A stretch of DNA of 64,000 nt from Salinivibrio kushneri (GTDB lineage: Bacteria; Pseudomonadota; Gammaproteobacteria; Enterobacterales; Vibrionaceae). Of this stretch, positions 1 through 9,704 are shown in pieces. The first letter of the stretch is position 1. The number at the start of each line of letters is the position of its first letter. The notes below the pieces were generated by a model that saw nothing but the letters and a program-made list of their open reading frames with translations, did no database searches and was not told the origin of the DNA. The DNA lies in NCBI RefSeq assembly GCF_005280275.1, contig NZ_CP040021.1, positions 2,629,001 through 2,693,000 of the forward strand. The letters are read 5' to 3'. The translations under genes and the position numbers were made by a program.

Positions 1-733
1 TCAAAAACGTGTGGATGATTAAGCTACCCACATCCGGGCGACCAATCACGCCTGAGTCCTCCAAACTCACAGGCAGGCTCGGCGCTTGAAATAACAGCCA
101 CACCACAAAGATCCCCACCCCCAGAAATGCGACCAGCTTGACGATCGACTCGAACGCGACTGCCATCATCATCCCTCGGTGGTGCTCCGTACTGTCGATA
201 TGCCGCGTACCAAATAACACGGTAAATACGGCCAAGGAGATACACACGAGCCAGGCGATTTGGGGTTGAGCCAAGCCAACGCTTTGCCCTAGCTCTGGGG
301 AAAGCACATCAAGTCCCATGGCGATCCCGCGCAGTTGCAACGCGATATAAGGCAACACGCCCACCACGGCAATCAAGGTCACCATCACCGCCAAGCCCTG
401 CGATTTGCCATATCGCGCCGCGATAAAGTCGGCAATAGAGGTAATGTGCTCGCGCTTGGCGATCAAAATCATGCGGGCAAGAAAACGCCACCCAAGGGTA
501 AACACCAGAATAGGGGCAAGATAAATCGGCAGAAATGACCATGGCGAGCTGGACGCTTGCCCAACTGTGCCGAAAAAGGTCCAAGAGGTGCAATACACCG
601 CGATAGAAAGGCTATAAATCCACGGACGCCATGAGCGTAACCAGCGCGGCTGACGATCACCATACCAAGCAATCGCAAACAGTGCGCCCATATAAAGCAG
701 TGAAACAGAGACAATTACCCAGCCTTGTGTCAT
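1..733 (-). CDS. crbS: CrbS-like sodium/solute-symporter hybrid sensor histidine kinase, N-terminal part (truncated by window edge)
   Basis: The minus-strand frame is open from an ATG at 731-733 to base 1 with no stop, giving about 244 residues. It starts MTQGWVIVSVSLLYMGALF and continues with several hydrophobic membrane segments and the motif YCTSWTFFGTVGQA. That motif is typical of the SSS/PutP-like sensor part of large Vibrionaceae hybrid histidine kinases (CrbS, VC0303 family). In that family a PAS/kinase/receiver portion follows; it would lie left of the window and is not seen. CrbS with the regulator CrbR switches on acs in Vibrio cholerae, and acs lies 4 kb away here, which supports the name. 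A plain PutP-type permease cannot be excluded from this fragment alone. Confidence 0.8.
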   Translation of the reverse strand, partial: MTQGWVIVSVSLLYMGALFAIAWYGDRQPRWLRSWRPWIYSLSIAVYCTSWTFFGTVGQASSSPWSFLPIYLAPILVFTLGWRFLARMILIAKREHITSIADFIAARYGKSQGLAVMVTLIAVVGVLPYIALQLRGIAMGLDVLSPELGQSVGLAQPQIAWLVCISLAVFTVLFGTRHIDSTEHHRGMMMAVAFESIVKLVAFLGVGIFVVWLLFQAPSLPVSLEDSGVIGRPDVGSLIIHTFL

Positions 734-883
734 GGCTCCCTTCCTGACGCAATCCTTTGCCGAACCCTTGAGCTGGGTGTAACACGGTACCGGCGCCCAC
801 TCAATCGTCTCGTATTCGCTTTGTGGGCACCCTAGCTAACTTTACTGCAAGCCTAACCGTGCTTTATTACAGTTTAGGTCTGC

Positions 884-2059
884 CTATGCCACCTTAGCTT
901 GCTTGGCACGCCAAAAGGCCGGTTCACGCAGCGGTAAAACAAAAACAGGCAGCGCGAGCAGTGCCATGGTATAGAAGGTGCCAGAGGGCGATACGGCATA
1001 AATCCACCCGCTTGCCGTGGTCAGCGCCGCCACCACTGCGCCCATTGGCAACGCATTGTACGCCGCTTGTGTGGCCACCAATCGCGCCCCACACTCGCGC
1101 TGAATATACTGCATCGCGCCCAGGTGCGCGCCGGCAAACGTAATGCCGTGGAGCAGTTGCACCAGGATCACTGGCACCGCGGCGGTCGTCGTCCCTGTGA
1201 TCCCCCAACGCAGCAATACACCCACAGCCGCCAATTGGAACAAGGCTTTGGATGACCAGCCATTAAAAAGCCGCGCGCCTAAGGCAAAGACGGCTACTTC
1301 CGCCACCACCCCGAGGCTCCACAAATAGCCGACAATGCTCTCGCTATATCCAGCCTGCTTCCAGTAGATCGCACTAAAACTGTAATACGCTGCGTGGCTG
1401 CCTTGCAGCAGGGAGGCGATTAACAAGAACACGACCACCTGACGGTCGCGGAAAAGCTGACGCATCGAGACTTTGCTATTGGTCATATCGCGCTCGCTTT
1501 GTGGCATCAATGTCGGCCGACGCAACGTCAGCAACAAACAGGCAGACAAGCCGCCAATCGCGACCCAAGGAATAATCGCCGCCGATTGCTCGGTCACCAG
1601 CCACCCGGTCAAACTCGACCCAACAATAAAGGCGATCGATCCCCAAAGACGGGTTCGACCATAGTCGATAACTTTATGGCGCGCATAATAGTTGGCAAGC
1701 GCATCTGACAGCGGGACGGAGGGACCAATGGCAAGATTAAACAACACAGTCACCAACGCCAGCCACCACACATTGGCTCCCATTAAGGGGTGCAATACAC
1801 ACGTCACTAACGCCATGAGCGTCAATGCCCTCAGAGCGGGCAGCAAGGCTTCAACCTGTTGCACACGCGGTGTAAAGACTAAATTAGCCACACAACGGGT
1901 CGCGAAACCGAGTCCTATCAAGGTGCCGATCACACCTGAATTTAGGCCTAGGTACTCAAACCATACCGCCCAAAACGGCAGATACACACCATAGGAAAAA
2001 AAGAAGCCACCAAAGTATTCTGACAGCCAGCGAAACGGAGAACATTGGGTTACGGTCAT
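884..2059 (-). CDS. MFS permease, 3-phenylpropionate transporter (HcaT) family
   Basis: A 391-residue, strongly hydrophobic protein with about twelve membrane segments. The N-terminus has FGGFFFSYGVYLPFWAVWF and a conserved YGRTRLWGSIAFIVGS segment in the middle. Both are characteristic of the HcaT/LacY-like (PPP) branch of the major facilitator superfamily. It would act in the inner membrane as a proton-coupled importer of a small organic acid or sugar. The substrate cannot be read from the sequence, and the family name reflects similarity only. It stands alone, codirectional with the crbS-like gene and divergent from the DUF294 gene at 2255. The ATG at 2057-2059 has only a weak purine-rich site upstream. 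Confidence 0.75.
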   Translation of the reverse strand: MTVTQCSPFRWLSEYFGGFFFSYGVYLPFWAVWFEYLGLNSGVIGTLIGLGFATRCVANLVFTPRVQQVEALLPALRALTLMALVTCVLHPLMGANVWWLALVTVLFNLAIGPSVPLSDALANYYARHKVIDYGRTRLWGSIAFIVGSSLTGWLVTEQSAAIIPWVAIGGLSACLLLTLRRPTLMPQSERDMTNSKVSMRQLFRDRQVVVFLLIASLLQGSHAAYYSFSAIYWKQAGYSESIVGYLWSLGVVAEVAVFALGARLFNGWSSKALFQLAAVGVLLRWGITGTTTAAVPVILVQLLHGITFAGAHLGAMQYIQRECGARLVATQAAYNALPMGAVVAALTTASGWIYAVSPSGTFYTMALLALPVFVLPLREPAFWRAKQAKVA

Positions 2060-2254
2060 CTCATTACTTCACATTAAGATAGATACTCGCTAAGTGTCGC
2101 AGCTCTGTGCGAGGAAAAAAAGACACGTGCACCACGAATGTCGACAAATGCGTGGGGGTGGCCAATCCGTATACGTCCTTGGCTAGACTAAAGTCGGCTA
2201 GCGAGATCGAAAAGGGTGAGACACACTGTGAATACCACAGTGAGGAGTTCGACT

Positions 2255-4051
2255 ATGCCTGAACCTTTTGACACCTCTCATGCGCCCTTTGACTGCCTAA
2301 CCGCATCACAAGTCAAACAATGCCGCCAAGCACTCGACGTTGCCTACTTTCGCCGTGGCGACACCCTGATCCAACCCGGTGATACGGGCGAGCAGCTCTT
2401 TATCATTATTAAAGGCAGCGTGGAAGAAGTGTCAGAAGACGGTAAGGAAGTATTTTCTCATTATACCACCGACGACTTATTTGACGTGCCAGCGCTGCTT
2501 AATGGCACCGCCAAACATCGATACCGTGCGCTAGAAGATACCCTCTGTCATTTATTGCCTGCTGAGGTGTTTCTCGCCATTTATCATCATAATCACGCGT
2601 TTCGAGGCTACTTTGATACCAACCTTCAGCGCCGACAAACGCTGATGGTGCAAGCGCGTCAGCAGCAAAACCTCGCCGAGTTTATGCTCACTCGGATTGA
2701 TGACAGCAATATTCAACCTGCCTTGTGTGTCGCCTCCGACGTACCCCTGCATGTTGCCACCGCCCAGATGAAAGCCGAGCGCTGCGACTGCGCCTTGGTA
2801 GATGATGAAAAGGGCGACTGCGGCATTATCACCCGCACCAATTTGCTTCATGCGCTCGTGCTAGAGGGCTACGATCAATCCGTGCCTGTTGGCGAGGTGG
2901 CCACACGTCCGGTGATCAGTGTCGAACGCGGCGACTTTCTCTTTCACGCCATGATTAAGATGACACGCCAGCGCGTAAAACGTGTCCGGGTCGTCAATGA
3001 ACACGGAAACACTGCAGGGATGCTCGATCTTCCTCAGGTACTGAGCCTCTTTTCCACTCACTCTCACGTACTTAACTTACAGATTGCCCGCGCACAAACC
3101 ATTGACGAACTGGTGATCGCCGCAAACAGCCAGAGCAAGCTGGTACACACCTTATTTAATAATGGCATTCACACCCGCTTTGTAATGCAGCTTATCGCCA
3201 CCGTGAATGAGCAAATCATGGAAAAAGCCTTCCGCTTGTTAGTGCCCGAGGCTTACCAAAGCCAGTGCTGCTTGGTGGTAATGGGCTCTGAAGGACGCGG
3301 CGAGCAAGTGCTTAAAACCGACCAAGACAACGCCTTGATTCTCGCCGACGATCTCAACTGGCCCGATTGCCAACAAGTGATGGAGACCTTTTCACACACG
3401 CTCTATCAACTCGGTTACCCGCCCTGTCCGGGTCACGTGATGGTCAGTAACCCCAAATGGGTGAAAACCGCCACGCAATGGCAGCAAACCGTGCGTAATC
3501 TGGCACAAAGTGCCAATCATCAAAGTGTCATGGACTTGGCGATCCTCGCTGACAGCCAGCCGATCGCCGGCGATCTGAGTCTGATTGATGCGATCCACCC
3601 CCCCCTCAACGACACCTTGACCGACAATATGTTGACGCTCAACACCTTTGTCCGCCCTGCACTCGCCTTTCGCGTCCCTCTCACCGTGTTTGGCTCGCTC
3701 AAAAGCAGTAAAGAAGGGCTAGATATCAAAAAAGGCGGGATTTTCCCCATCGTCCATGGCGTGAGAACCATGAGTTTAGAAAAGGGCGTGCGCCACACCA
3801 ACACCTTTGAGCGGCTGGAGCAGCTTGCCAACCTAGGGGCACTGGCGGAAGAAACGGCGGAAAACCTCTCCGAGGCCTTGAAGCTGTTTATCCGATTACG
3901 TTTAAGGCAACAATTGAGTGGCGAGCCACAAAGCAATTACCTCGACGTGGCACACCTCCCTTCGAGCGAACGCGACTTGCTACGCCACGGGCTGCATGTG
4001 GTGAAAAAGTTTAAAGAGTCACTCGCTTTCCATTATCACGTGAGGGACTAA
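2255..4051 (+). CDS. Cyclic-nucleotide-binding/CBS/DUF294 nucleotidyltransferase-like protein
   Basis: About 598 residues. The order is a cNMP-binding beta-roll (about residues 15-115, RRGDTLIQPGDTGEQLFII), a CBS pair (about 140-260), a DUF294 nucleotidyltransferase-like domain with VMGSEGRGEQVLKTDQDNAL (about 340-380), and a DUF294 C-terminal helical domain. Family members are proposed signal-sensing nucleotidyltransferases, and no reaction is established here. The open frame begins at a GTG at 2216, but I chose the ATG at 2255 because GAGGAG lies 7 bases upstream. It overlaps functionally with the exonuclease gene that starts one base after its stop. In Vibrionaceae this pair commonly sits between the crbS-type kinase and acs, so a role in acetate or energy signalling is plausible but inferred. 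Confidence 0.85.
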   Translation: MPEPFDTSHAPFDCLTASQVKQCRQALDVAYFRRGDTLIQPGDTGEQLFIIIKGSVEEVSEDGKEVFSHYTTDDLFDVPALLNGTAKHRYRALEDTLCHLLPAEVFLAIYHHNHAFRGYFDTNLQRRQTLMVQARQQQNLAEFMLTRIDDSNIQPALCVASDVPLHVATAQMKAERCDCALVDDEKGDCGIITRTNLLHALVLEGYDQSVPVGEVATRPVISVERGDFLFHAMIKMTRQRVKRVRVVNEHGNTAGMLDLPQVLSLFSTHSHVLNLQIARAQTIDELVIAANSQSKLVHTLFNNGIHTRFVMQLIATVNEQIMEKAFRLLVPEAYQSQCCLVVMGSEGRGEQVLKTDQDNALILADDLNWPDCQQVMETFSHTLYQLGYPPCPGHVMVSNPKWVKTATQWQQTVRNLAQSANHQSVMDLAILADSQPIAGDLSLIDAIHPPLNDTLTDNMLTLNTFVRPALAFRVPLTVFGSLKSSKEGLDIKKGGIFPIVHGVRTMSLEKGVRHTNTFERLEQLANLGALAEETAENLSEALKLFIRLRLRQQLSGEPQSNYLDVAHLPSSERDLLRHGLHVVKKFKESLAFHYHVRD

Positions 4052-4052
4052 T

Positions 4053-4676
4053 TTGAATTGGCTGACTCGGCATTGGTACCGTCATCGTCTACGACACTCA
4101 CCCTATCGGGACTTATTTTTGCCCCCCGACTCAAACACGCTGATTTCACTGGACTGTGAGACCACCAGCTTGGATCCGCATCGTGCAGAGTTGGTTACGA
4201 TTGCGGCCACCCCGATCAAAGGCAACCGGATCCTCACCAGTCACGCCCTCACCTTGACGCTGGCCGCGCCAGAAAGTCTGAGCGCCGGCTCGGTCAGAAT
4301 TCACCAACTCCGCCACCAAGATCTCACCCATGGAGTCAGTGGGGAACAGGCGATCACTGCGCTGGTCGACTTTATTGGTAACCACCCCTTAGTTGGTTAC
4401 CATATCCGTTACGATAAATGCATTCTTGATCGTTACGCGCGCCAGTACCTTGGCTTTCCACTGCCCAATCCTCTGATTGAAGTCAGTGATATTTATCAAC
4501 GCAAACTCGAGCGCCTGCTCCCTAATGCCTATCACGACATCAGCATGGAAGCCATTAGTCGTCACCTCGATGTCCCTTTGCCGGCCCGGCATGATGCGTT
4601 GGATGATGCGCTCGCCGCGGCATTGATTTACGTCCGCCTCACCCAAGGTGAGATGCCCATGCTGCAATCCAAATAA
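4053..4676 (+). CDS. DnaQ-fold 3'-5' exonuclease (DEDDh family)
   Basis: A 207-residue exonuclease-domain protein. Exo I is SLDCETTSLDP, supplying the Asp and Glu of the metal site. Exo II is in LVGYHIRYDKCILDRYAR, and Exo III has PARHDALDDALAAALIY with the His and Asp of a DEDDh enzyme. This resembles the polymerase III epsilon-like stand-alone exonucleases annotated next to DUF294 proteins in vibrios. It starts at a TTG one base after the upstream stop, with GAGGGA 5 bases before it, so the two genes are almost certainly translated from one message. It lacks the epsilon C-terminal polymerase-binding tail, so it is not the main proofreading subunit. Its substrate is unknown. Confidence 0.85.
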   Translation: MNWLTRHWYRHRLRHSPYRDLFLPPDSNTLISLDCETTSLDPHRAELVTIAATPIKGNRILTSHALTLTLAAPESLSAGSVRIHQLRHQDLTHGVSGEQAITALVDFIGNHPLVGYHIRYDKCILDRYARQYLGFPLPNPLIEVSDIYQRKLERLLPNAYHDISMEAISRHLDVPLPARHDALDDALAAALIYVRLTQGEMPMLQSK

Positions 4677-4775
4677 CGCATCGAAGCCGCAACTGGCGCA
4701 CAAACGCAAAGACAAAGTGGGATCCAGCCCCCACTATCTGGCCTGACAACTGCGCAAATCGCTTAAAAATCAATG

Positions 4776-4808
4776 GGGTCATCCTAAAGTCTAATTGTCG
4801 GACGACCC
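4776..4808. promoter_or_regulatory. Imperfect inverted repeat in the acs upstream region, candidate operator
   Basis: GGGTCATCC at 4776-4784 and GGACGACCC at 4800-4808 form a 9-bp inverted repeat with one mismatch and a 15-base centre. It lies about 110 bases upstream of acs in a 243-base gap that holds no gene. A LuxR-type response regulator such as CrbR is expected to act here on biological grounds. No known site consensus was matched, so this is only a candidate. Confidence 0.3.
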
Positions 4809-4919
4809 GATATGTCACACCTTTACTGCATGGTTTTCGTTTGCCAGGCAGCGGTAACGCCTGACATCTCATGACATGGAAGCGCCGCGTGGAGCATCGC
4901 GGACACGAGGAGAAACAGG

Positions 4920-6869
4920 ATGAGCGATAGTCACGTATACCCCGTCATGCCTTCAATTGCACAAAAGGCACACGCGGATGAAGCCAAGTATCAAGCACTC
5001 TATCAGCAGTCAGTGACCGACCCGGAAGGCTTTTGGCGCGAGCACGGGCAAATTCTGGATTGGATGGCGCCTTATACCAAAGTCAAACACACCTCGTTTG
5101 ATACCGGCCATGTGGATATCCGCTGGTTTGAAGATGGTACCTTGAACGTGGCAGCCAACTGTATTGACCGTCATCTTAAAGACAAAGGCGACCAGGTTGC
5201 CTTAATTTGGGAAGGCGACGATCCAAAGGACGATGCCACGCTCACTTATCACCAACTCCACCAGCAAGTATGCCAATTTGCCAATGTCTTAAAAGACAAC
5301 GGTGTCAGAAAAGGCGATGTGGTGTGTCTGTACATGCCAATGGTGATGGAAGCGGCGGTGGCGATGCTGGCCTGTGCCCGTATTGGTGCCGTGCATACCG
5401 TGGTGTTTGGCGGCTTTTCTCCCGAAGCACTGGCAGGCCGGATTATTGATTCCAATGCCAAGGTAGTGGTGACCGCCGATGAAGGAATACGTGGTGGCCG
5501 TGCGGTGCCCCTGAAGAAAAACGTCGATGATGCCCTCGCCAATCCCAATGTGAAGTCGATTGAAAAAGTGGTGGTCTACCAACGCACCGGCGGCGATATT
5601 GACTGGCACAATCATCGTGATGTCTGGTGGCACGAGGCCACTGCGAAGGTGTCTGATAACTGCCCTGCTGAAGAGATGAAAGCCGAAGATCCTTTGTTTA
5701 TTCTCTATACATCTGGCTCCACAGGCACGCCAAAAGGGGTACTGCATACGACCGGTGGCTATCTGGTGTATGCGGCGATGACCTTTAAGTATGTCTTCGA
5801 CTATCAAGAGGGAGACGTGTTCTGGTGTACAGCGGATGTTGGTTGGATCACCGGCCACAGCTACTTGGTATACGGGCCGCTGGCCAACGGCGCGAAAACA
5901 ATCTTATTTGAAGGCGTCCCCACTTATCCAAGCACCGCACGAATGAGTGAAGTCGTCGATAAGCACCAAGTGAATATTCTTTACACCGCGCCGACCGCCA
6001 TCCGTGCATTGATGGCCAAAGGCAATGAAGCCGTCGCTGGCACCCAACGCGACTCACTGCGGATCATGGGCTCGGTGGGTGAACCCATTAACCCAGAGGC
6101 ATGGGAGTGGTATCACAGCACCATTGGCAACCAAGCCTGTCCGATTGTCGACACCTGGTGGCAAACGGAAACCGGTGGGATCTTGATCACCCCACTGCCC
6201 GGTGCCACCGCACTAAAACCGGGCTCGGCAACGCGTCCTTTCTTTGGCGTACAGCCGGCCTTGGTGGATAACATGGGCCATATACTCGAGGGCGCCACCG
6301 AGGGTAACCTCGTGATGCTCGACTCGTGGCCAGGACAGATGCGTACCGTCTTTGGCGATCACGACCGCTTCGAGCAAACTTATTTCTCCACCTTTAAAGG
6401 CATGTACTTTACCGGTGACGGGGCGCGTCGTGATGAAGACGGCTATTACTGGATCACCGGGCGCGTCGATGATGTCCTCAATATCTCGGGTCACCGAATG
6501 GGTACCGCCGAAGTCGAATCCGCGCTCGTCGCATTCGATAAAATTGCCGAAGCCGCGATTGTTGGTGTGCCACACGATATCAAAGGCCAAGCGATCTATG
6601 CCTATATCACCCTTAATGCCGGTGAAGTGCCCAGTGCCGAACTCCACAAGGAAGTCAAAGAGTGGGTGCGCAAAGAAATTGGCCCGATTGCGACGCCCGA
6701 CTTCATCCACTGGACGGATGCACTGCCTAAAACCCGTTCAGGCAAAATCATGCGTCGCATTCTGCGCAAAATCGCCACCGGTGATACCGGTAGTCTGGGC
6801 GATACCTCGACATTGGCCGATCCCAGTGTGGTGGATAAGCTTATCGCAGAAAAAGAAAGTGTGGTCTAA
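4920..6869 (+). CDS. acs: Acetyl-CoA synthetase
   Basis: A 649-residue AMP-forming acetate:CoA ligase that converts acetate, ATP and CoA to acetyl-CoA in the cytosol for acetate scavenging. Visible signatures are the AMP-binding P-loop [18 protein letters not shown], the WWQTETGG segment, the hinge region [20 protein letters not shown], and the C-terminal [15 protein letters not shown]. The last carries the lysine that is acetylated to switch off the enzyme in other bacteria. Length matches the family (about 650). The ATG is preceded by AGGAG about 8 bases upstream. A strong terminator follows at 6899. Control by the nearby CrbS-like sensor is likely from V. cholerae, but inferred. Confidence 0.97.
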   Translation: MSDSHVYPVMPSIAQKAHADEAKYQALYQQSVTDPEGFWREHGQILDWMAPYTKVKHTSFDTGHVDIRWFEDGTLNVAANCIDRHLKDKGDQVALIWEGDDPKDDATLTYHQLHQQVCQFANVLKDNGVRKGDVVCLYMPMVMEAAVAMLACARIGAVHTVVFGGFSPEALAGRIIDSNAKVVVTADEGIRGGRAVPLKKNVDDALANPNVKSIEKVVVYQRTGGDIDWHNHRDVWWHEATAKVSDNCPAEEMKAEDPLFILYTSGSTGTPKGVLHTTGGYLVYAAMTFKYVFDYQEGDVFWCTADVGWITGHSYLVYGPLANGAKTILFEGVPTYPSTARMSEVVDKHQVNILYTAPTAIRALMAKGNEAVAGTQRDSLRIMGSVGEPINPEAWEWYHSTIGNQACPIVDTWWQTETGGILITPLPGATALKPGSATRPFFGVQPALVDNMGHILEGATEGNLVMLDSWPGQMRTVFGDHDRFEQTYFSTFKGMYFTGDGARRDEDGYYWITGRVDDVLNISGHRMGTAEVESALVAFDKIAEAAIVGVPHDIKGQAIYAYITLNAGEVPSAELHKEVKEWVRKEIGPIATPDFIHWTDALPKTRSGKIMRRILRKIATGDTGSLGDTSTLADPSVVDKLIAEKESVV

Positions 6870-6898
6870 CCCTCACGAAAGATTGCTTAGCAACCTTT

Positions 6899-6920
6899 GC
6901 CGCCTGCGGGCGGCTTTTTT
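6899..6920 (+). terminator. Rho-independent terminator after acs
   Basis: GCCGCC and GGCGGC form a 6-bp GC stem with a 4-base loop, followed by six T residues, 30 bases after the acs stop. Confidence 0.85.
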
Positions 6921-7068
6921 GATCCCCAGCACACGGGAAACGGAACTCTTTCCCTCCCTCGCAATCACACAAAAAGTAGGGGCATGAGGGGTCACCTCGC
7001 GTCAAACCGCCCGTCACTCACCATTTTTTGATAGCAAAAGGACAAAGTGTGCTGATTAGACCAGTATT

Positions 7069-7099
7069 TTGCTGCGATTTGCGCTGAAGTCTCTATAAT
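7069..7099 (+). promoter_or_regulatory. Candidate promoter of aroQ-accBC
   Basis: TATAAT at 7094-7099 has a possible -35 TTGCTG at 7069-7074, with a rather long 19-base spacer. It is about 110 bases upstream of aroQ in a 340-base intergenic stretch with no other gene. The -10 match is perfect and the -35 assignment is uncertain. Confidence 0.45.
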
Positions 7100-7209
7100 T
7101 GCTGTCAGTAAGGACAAATTTGCATGGTATGCGCCGTCATAACATGCCCACCGGCTGGAATCCGCATTAAGCTGCACAATAACAGCGAATAGGAGAAGTA
7201 AGCGTCAAG

Positions 7210-7665
7210 ATGTCTACAAAAAACCAAGTTTTAGTTTTAAATGGCCCAAACCTTAATTTGCTTGGCAAGCGTGAGCCCGAGCATTACGGCGCCCAGACCC
7301 TTAGCCAAATCATGGCGGGCTTAGAGGCACAAGCCGCTACCTTGGGTCTCAGTCTTGAACACTTTCAATCCAATAGCGAAGCTAGCCTCATCGATAAAGT
7401 CCACCAAGCCATGGAGACCGTAGACTTTATCATTATCAACCCAGCAGCGCTGACCCATACCTCTGTCGCCCTGCGTGACGCCCTATTAGGGGTCGACATC
7501 CCTTTTATCGAAGTGCACTTGTCGAATGTCTACGCACGTGAGTCCTTCCGGCATCACTCGTACTTTTCGGATAAAGCCGTCGGGGTGCTCAGCGGCTTTG
7601 GTGCTGATGGTTATGAATTCGCCTTAACAGCGGCCGCGCGTCATTTGGCGTTTGCGGCTGAGTAA
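7210..7665 (+). CDS. aroQ: 3-Dehydroquinate dehydratase, type II
   Basis: A 151-residue protein of the small type II dehydroquinase family, which dehydrates 3-dehydroquinate to 3-dehydroshikimate in the shikimate pathway and acts as a dodecamer. The N-terminal [20 protein letters not shown] carries the conserved Asn, Arg and catalytic Tyr. [18 protein letters not shown] and [21 protein letters not shown] carry the substrate-binding residues and catalytic His. The gene precedes accB and accC, the usual order in vibrios. An AGGAG lies 14 bases before the ATG, rather far, but no better in-frame start exists. Confidence 0.96.
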   Translation: MSTKNQVLVLNGPNLNLLGKREPEHYGAQTLSQIMAGLEAQAATLGLSLEHFQSNSEASLIDKVHQAMETVDFIIINPAALTHTSVALRDALLGVDIPFIEVHLSNVYARESFRHHSYFSDKAVGVLSGFGADGYEFALTAAARHLAFAAE

Positions 7666-7691
7666 AACAAAACATAAAGAAGAGACCTATC

Positions 7692-8144
7692 ATGGATATC
7701 CGTAAGATTAAGAAACTGATCGAGCTTGTTGAAGAGTCAGGCATCTCTGAGCTAGAGATTGCCGAAGGCGAAGAGTCAGTTCGTATCAGCCGCTCTTCCC
7801 CAGCGGCGCCTGCGCAAATGGCTGCGCCACAATACGCACCGGCACCCGCCCCGGCACCCGCCGCGCCTGAAGCGCCGGCCGCCGAACCTGCAAGCGCACC
7901 GCAACCGAGCGGGCATCAAGTGCTTTCACCGATGGTCGGTACCTTCTATCGTGCACCAAGCCCAGAATCGGCCGCATTTGTCGAAGTCGGTAGCCACGTG
8001 CAAGAAGGCGACGCCTTGTGTATTGTCGAAGCGATGAAGATGATGAACCAAATCCAAGCCGACAAGAGCGGTGTGGTCAAAGCGATTCTCTGTGAAGACG
8101 GTCAGCCCGTTGAATTCGACGAACCACTCGTGATCATCGAATAA
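7692..8144 (+). CDS. accB: Acetyl-CoA carboxylase biotin carboxyl carrier protein
   Basis: 150 residues. The N-terminal helix region (1-35) is followed by a mobile Ala/Pro-rich linker (about 36-73) and a biotinyl domain (74-150). The biotin acceptor is Lys116 in EAMKMMN, modified by BirA, whose gene is at 50370. The domain includes the protruding-thumb segment [15 protein letters not shown] typical of bacterial AccB. It carries CO2 from biotin carboxylase to the carboxyltransferase in the first step of fatty acid synthesis. It sits 26 bases after aroQ and 10 bases before accC, indicating one operon. Confidence 0.97.
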   Translation: MDIRKIKKLIELVEESGISELEIAEGEESVRISRSSPAAPAQMAAPQYAPAPAPAPAAPEAPAAEPASAPQPSGHQVLSPMVGTFYRAPSPESAAFVEVGSHVQEGDALCIVEAMKMMNQIQADKSGVVKAILCEDGQPVEFDEPLVIIE

Positions 8145-8154
8145 GCGAGGGCGC

Positions 8155-9498
8155 ATGTTAGATAAAATTGTAATTGCTAACCGCGGTGAAATTGCATTGC
8201 GCATTTTGCGTGCGTGCAAAGAGCTGGGGATTAAAACCGTCGCGGTACACTCGACCGCTGACCGCGATCTTAAACACGTGTTGCTCGCCGATGAAACCGT
8301 CTGTATCGGCCCTGCACCGAGTAACCAAAGCTATCTGAATATTCCTCGCATCATCAGCGCCGCTGAAATTACCGGCGCGGTGGCCATTCACCCCGGTTAC
8401 GGCTTCCTATCCGAAAACGCTGATTTTGCCGAGCAGGTTGAGCGTTCAGGGTTTGTCTTTGTCGGCCCCAAAGCCGAGACCATCCGCCTGATGGGCGATA
8501 AGGTATCGGCGATTGAAGCGATGAAGAAAGCAGGGGTGCCCTGTGTCCCCGGTTCAGATGGCCCGCTGGGTAGCGATCAGGAAAAAAACAAAACCATTGC
8601 CAAACGTATTGGCTATCCGGTGATCATCAAAGCATCCGGTGGCGGCGGTGGCCGGGGGATGCGCGTGGTGCGCTCTGAAGCGGAGCTTATCGATGCGATT
8701 GCCATGACCCGCGCCGAAGCCAAATCTGCATTTAGCAACGACATGGTTTACATGGAAAAATTCCTTGAGAACCCTCGCCATGTTGAAGTGCAAGTCTTGG
8801 CCGACGGTCAAGGCGGGGCGATTCACCTGGGTGAACGCGATTGCTCAATGCAGCGCCGTCACCAAAAAGTGGTTGAAGAAGCGCCAGCCCCTGGAATTAC
8901 CGCAGAGATGCGTAAATTCATTGGCGAGCGCTGCTGCCGCGCATGTGTTGAGATTGGTTATCGCGGCGCAGGTACCTTTGAGTTCTTATATGAAAACGGC
9001 GAGTTCTACTTTATTGAGATGAACACTCGCATCCAGGTCGAGCACCCCGTTACCGAAATGGTGACTGGCGTCGACTTGGTCAAAGAACAACTCCGCATTG
9101 CGGCGGGTCAGCCACTGTCGTTCACCCAAGACGACATCCAAATTCGCGGCCACGCGGTGGAATGCCGGATCAACGCTGAAGATCCAGAGCGCTTTATCCC
9201 GAGCCCAGGCAAAATTGAACGCTTCCACTCTCCAGGCGGAATGGGCGTGCGTTGGGAGTCACACGTGTACGCGGGCTATCAGGTTCCGCCCCATTATGAC
9301 TCCATGGTTGGCAAGCTTATCTGTTACGGCGAGAACCGTGACGTCGCGATTGCGCGTATGCGGAATGCCCTCGCGGAAACCGTGATTGATGGGATTAAAA
9401 CCAACATTCCTCTCCAGCTCGATATTATGAATGACGAGCACTTCCAACACGGCGGTGCCAACATTCATTATCTCGAGAAGAAACTCGGCTTGTCGTAA
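8155..9498 (+). CDS. accC: Acetyl-CoA carboxylase, biotin carboxylase subunit
   Basis: A 447-residue ATP-grasp enzyme that carboxylates the biotin on AccB using bicarbonate and ATP. It begins [20 protein letters not shown], the standard AccC start. It has the glycine-rich ATP loop [14 protein letters not shown], the [18 protein letters not shown] catalytic segment with the essential Glu and Arg, and a typical C-terminal domain. Length agrees with E. coli AccC (449). It follows accB by 10 bases and ends at a terminator at 9547. Confidence 0.98.
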   Translation: MLDKIVIANRGEIALRILRACKELGIKTVAVHSTADRDLKHVLLADETVCIGPAPSNQSYLNIPRIISAAEITGAVAIHPGYGFLSENADFAEQVERSGFVFVGPKAETIRLMGDKVSAIEAMKKAGVPCVPGSDGPLGSDQEKNKTIAKRIGYPVIIKASGGGGGRGMRVVRSEAELIDAIAMTRAEAKSAFSNDMVYMEKFLENPRHVEVQVLADGQGGAIHLGERDCSMQRRHQKVVEEAPAPGITAEMRKFIGERCCRACVEIGYRGAGTFEFLYENGEFYFIEMNTRIQVEHPVTEMVTGVDLVKEQLRIAAGQPLSFTQDDIQIRGHAVECRINAEDPERFIPSPGKIERFHSPGGMGVRWESHVYAGYQVPPHYDSMVGKLICYGENRDVAIARMRNALAETVIDGIKTNIPLQLDIMNDEHFQHGGANIHYLEKKLGLS

Positions 9499-9546
9499 TC
9501 ATGCCGCTGGCCATCATCGAGGCCATGCCATCAACGTTAGCAACCA

Positions 9547-9571
9547 AACCGCCGTTAATCGGCGGTTTTTT
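9547..9571 (+). terminator. Rho-independent terminator after accC
   Basis: AACCGCCG and CGGCGGTT form an 8-bp stem with the 5-base loop TTAAT and a following T run. It sits inside the over-long open frame upstream of prmA, which argues against that extension being coding. Confidence 0.88.
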
Positions 9572-9704
9572 GCATAAAACCCGCGCTAACTGGCAAAAAA
9601 TCCCACCCACCCTCAATGCTCATCATGCTGTCATCATCTTGTGCAGCGAGCACAGTATGGATCTGGTAAAATCGCCGTATTCCTTTTCCGACACGAGACT
9701 CACC

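Noticed and set aside
2216..2254. GTG start for the DUF294 gene
   Set aside because: The ATG at 2255 has a strong GAGGAG at good spacing, while the GTG has a weaker context and the extra residues look non-conserved.
5289..5858. A 189-codon minus-strand frame inside acs
   Set aside because: It is antisense to a well-conserved enzyme with no start signal or recognisable domain.
9501..9704. Upstream extension of the prmA open frame
   Set aside because: It runs through the accC terminator and shows no family similarity. The ATG at 9705 gives the standard PrmA N-terminus.
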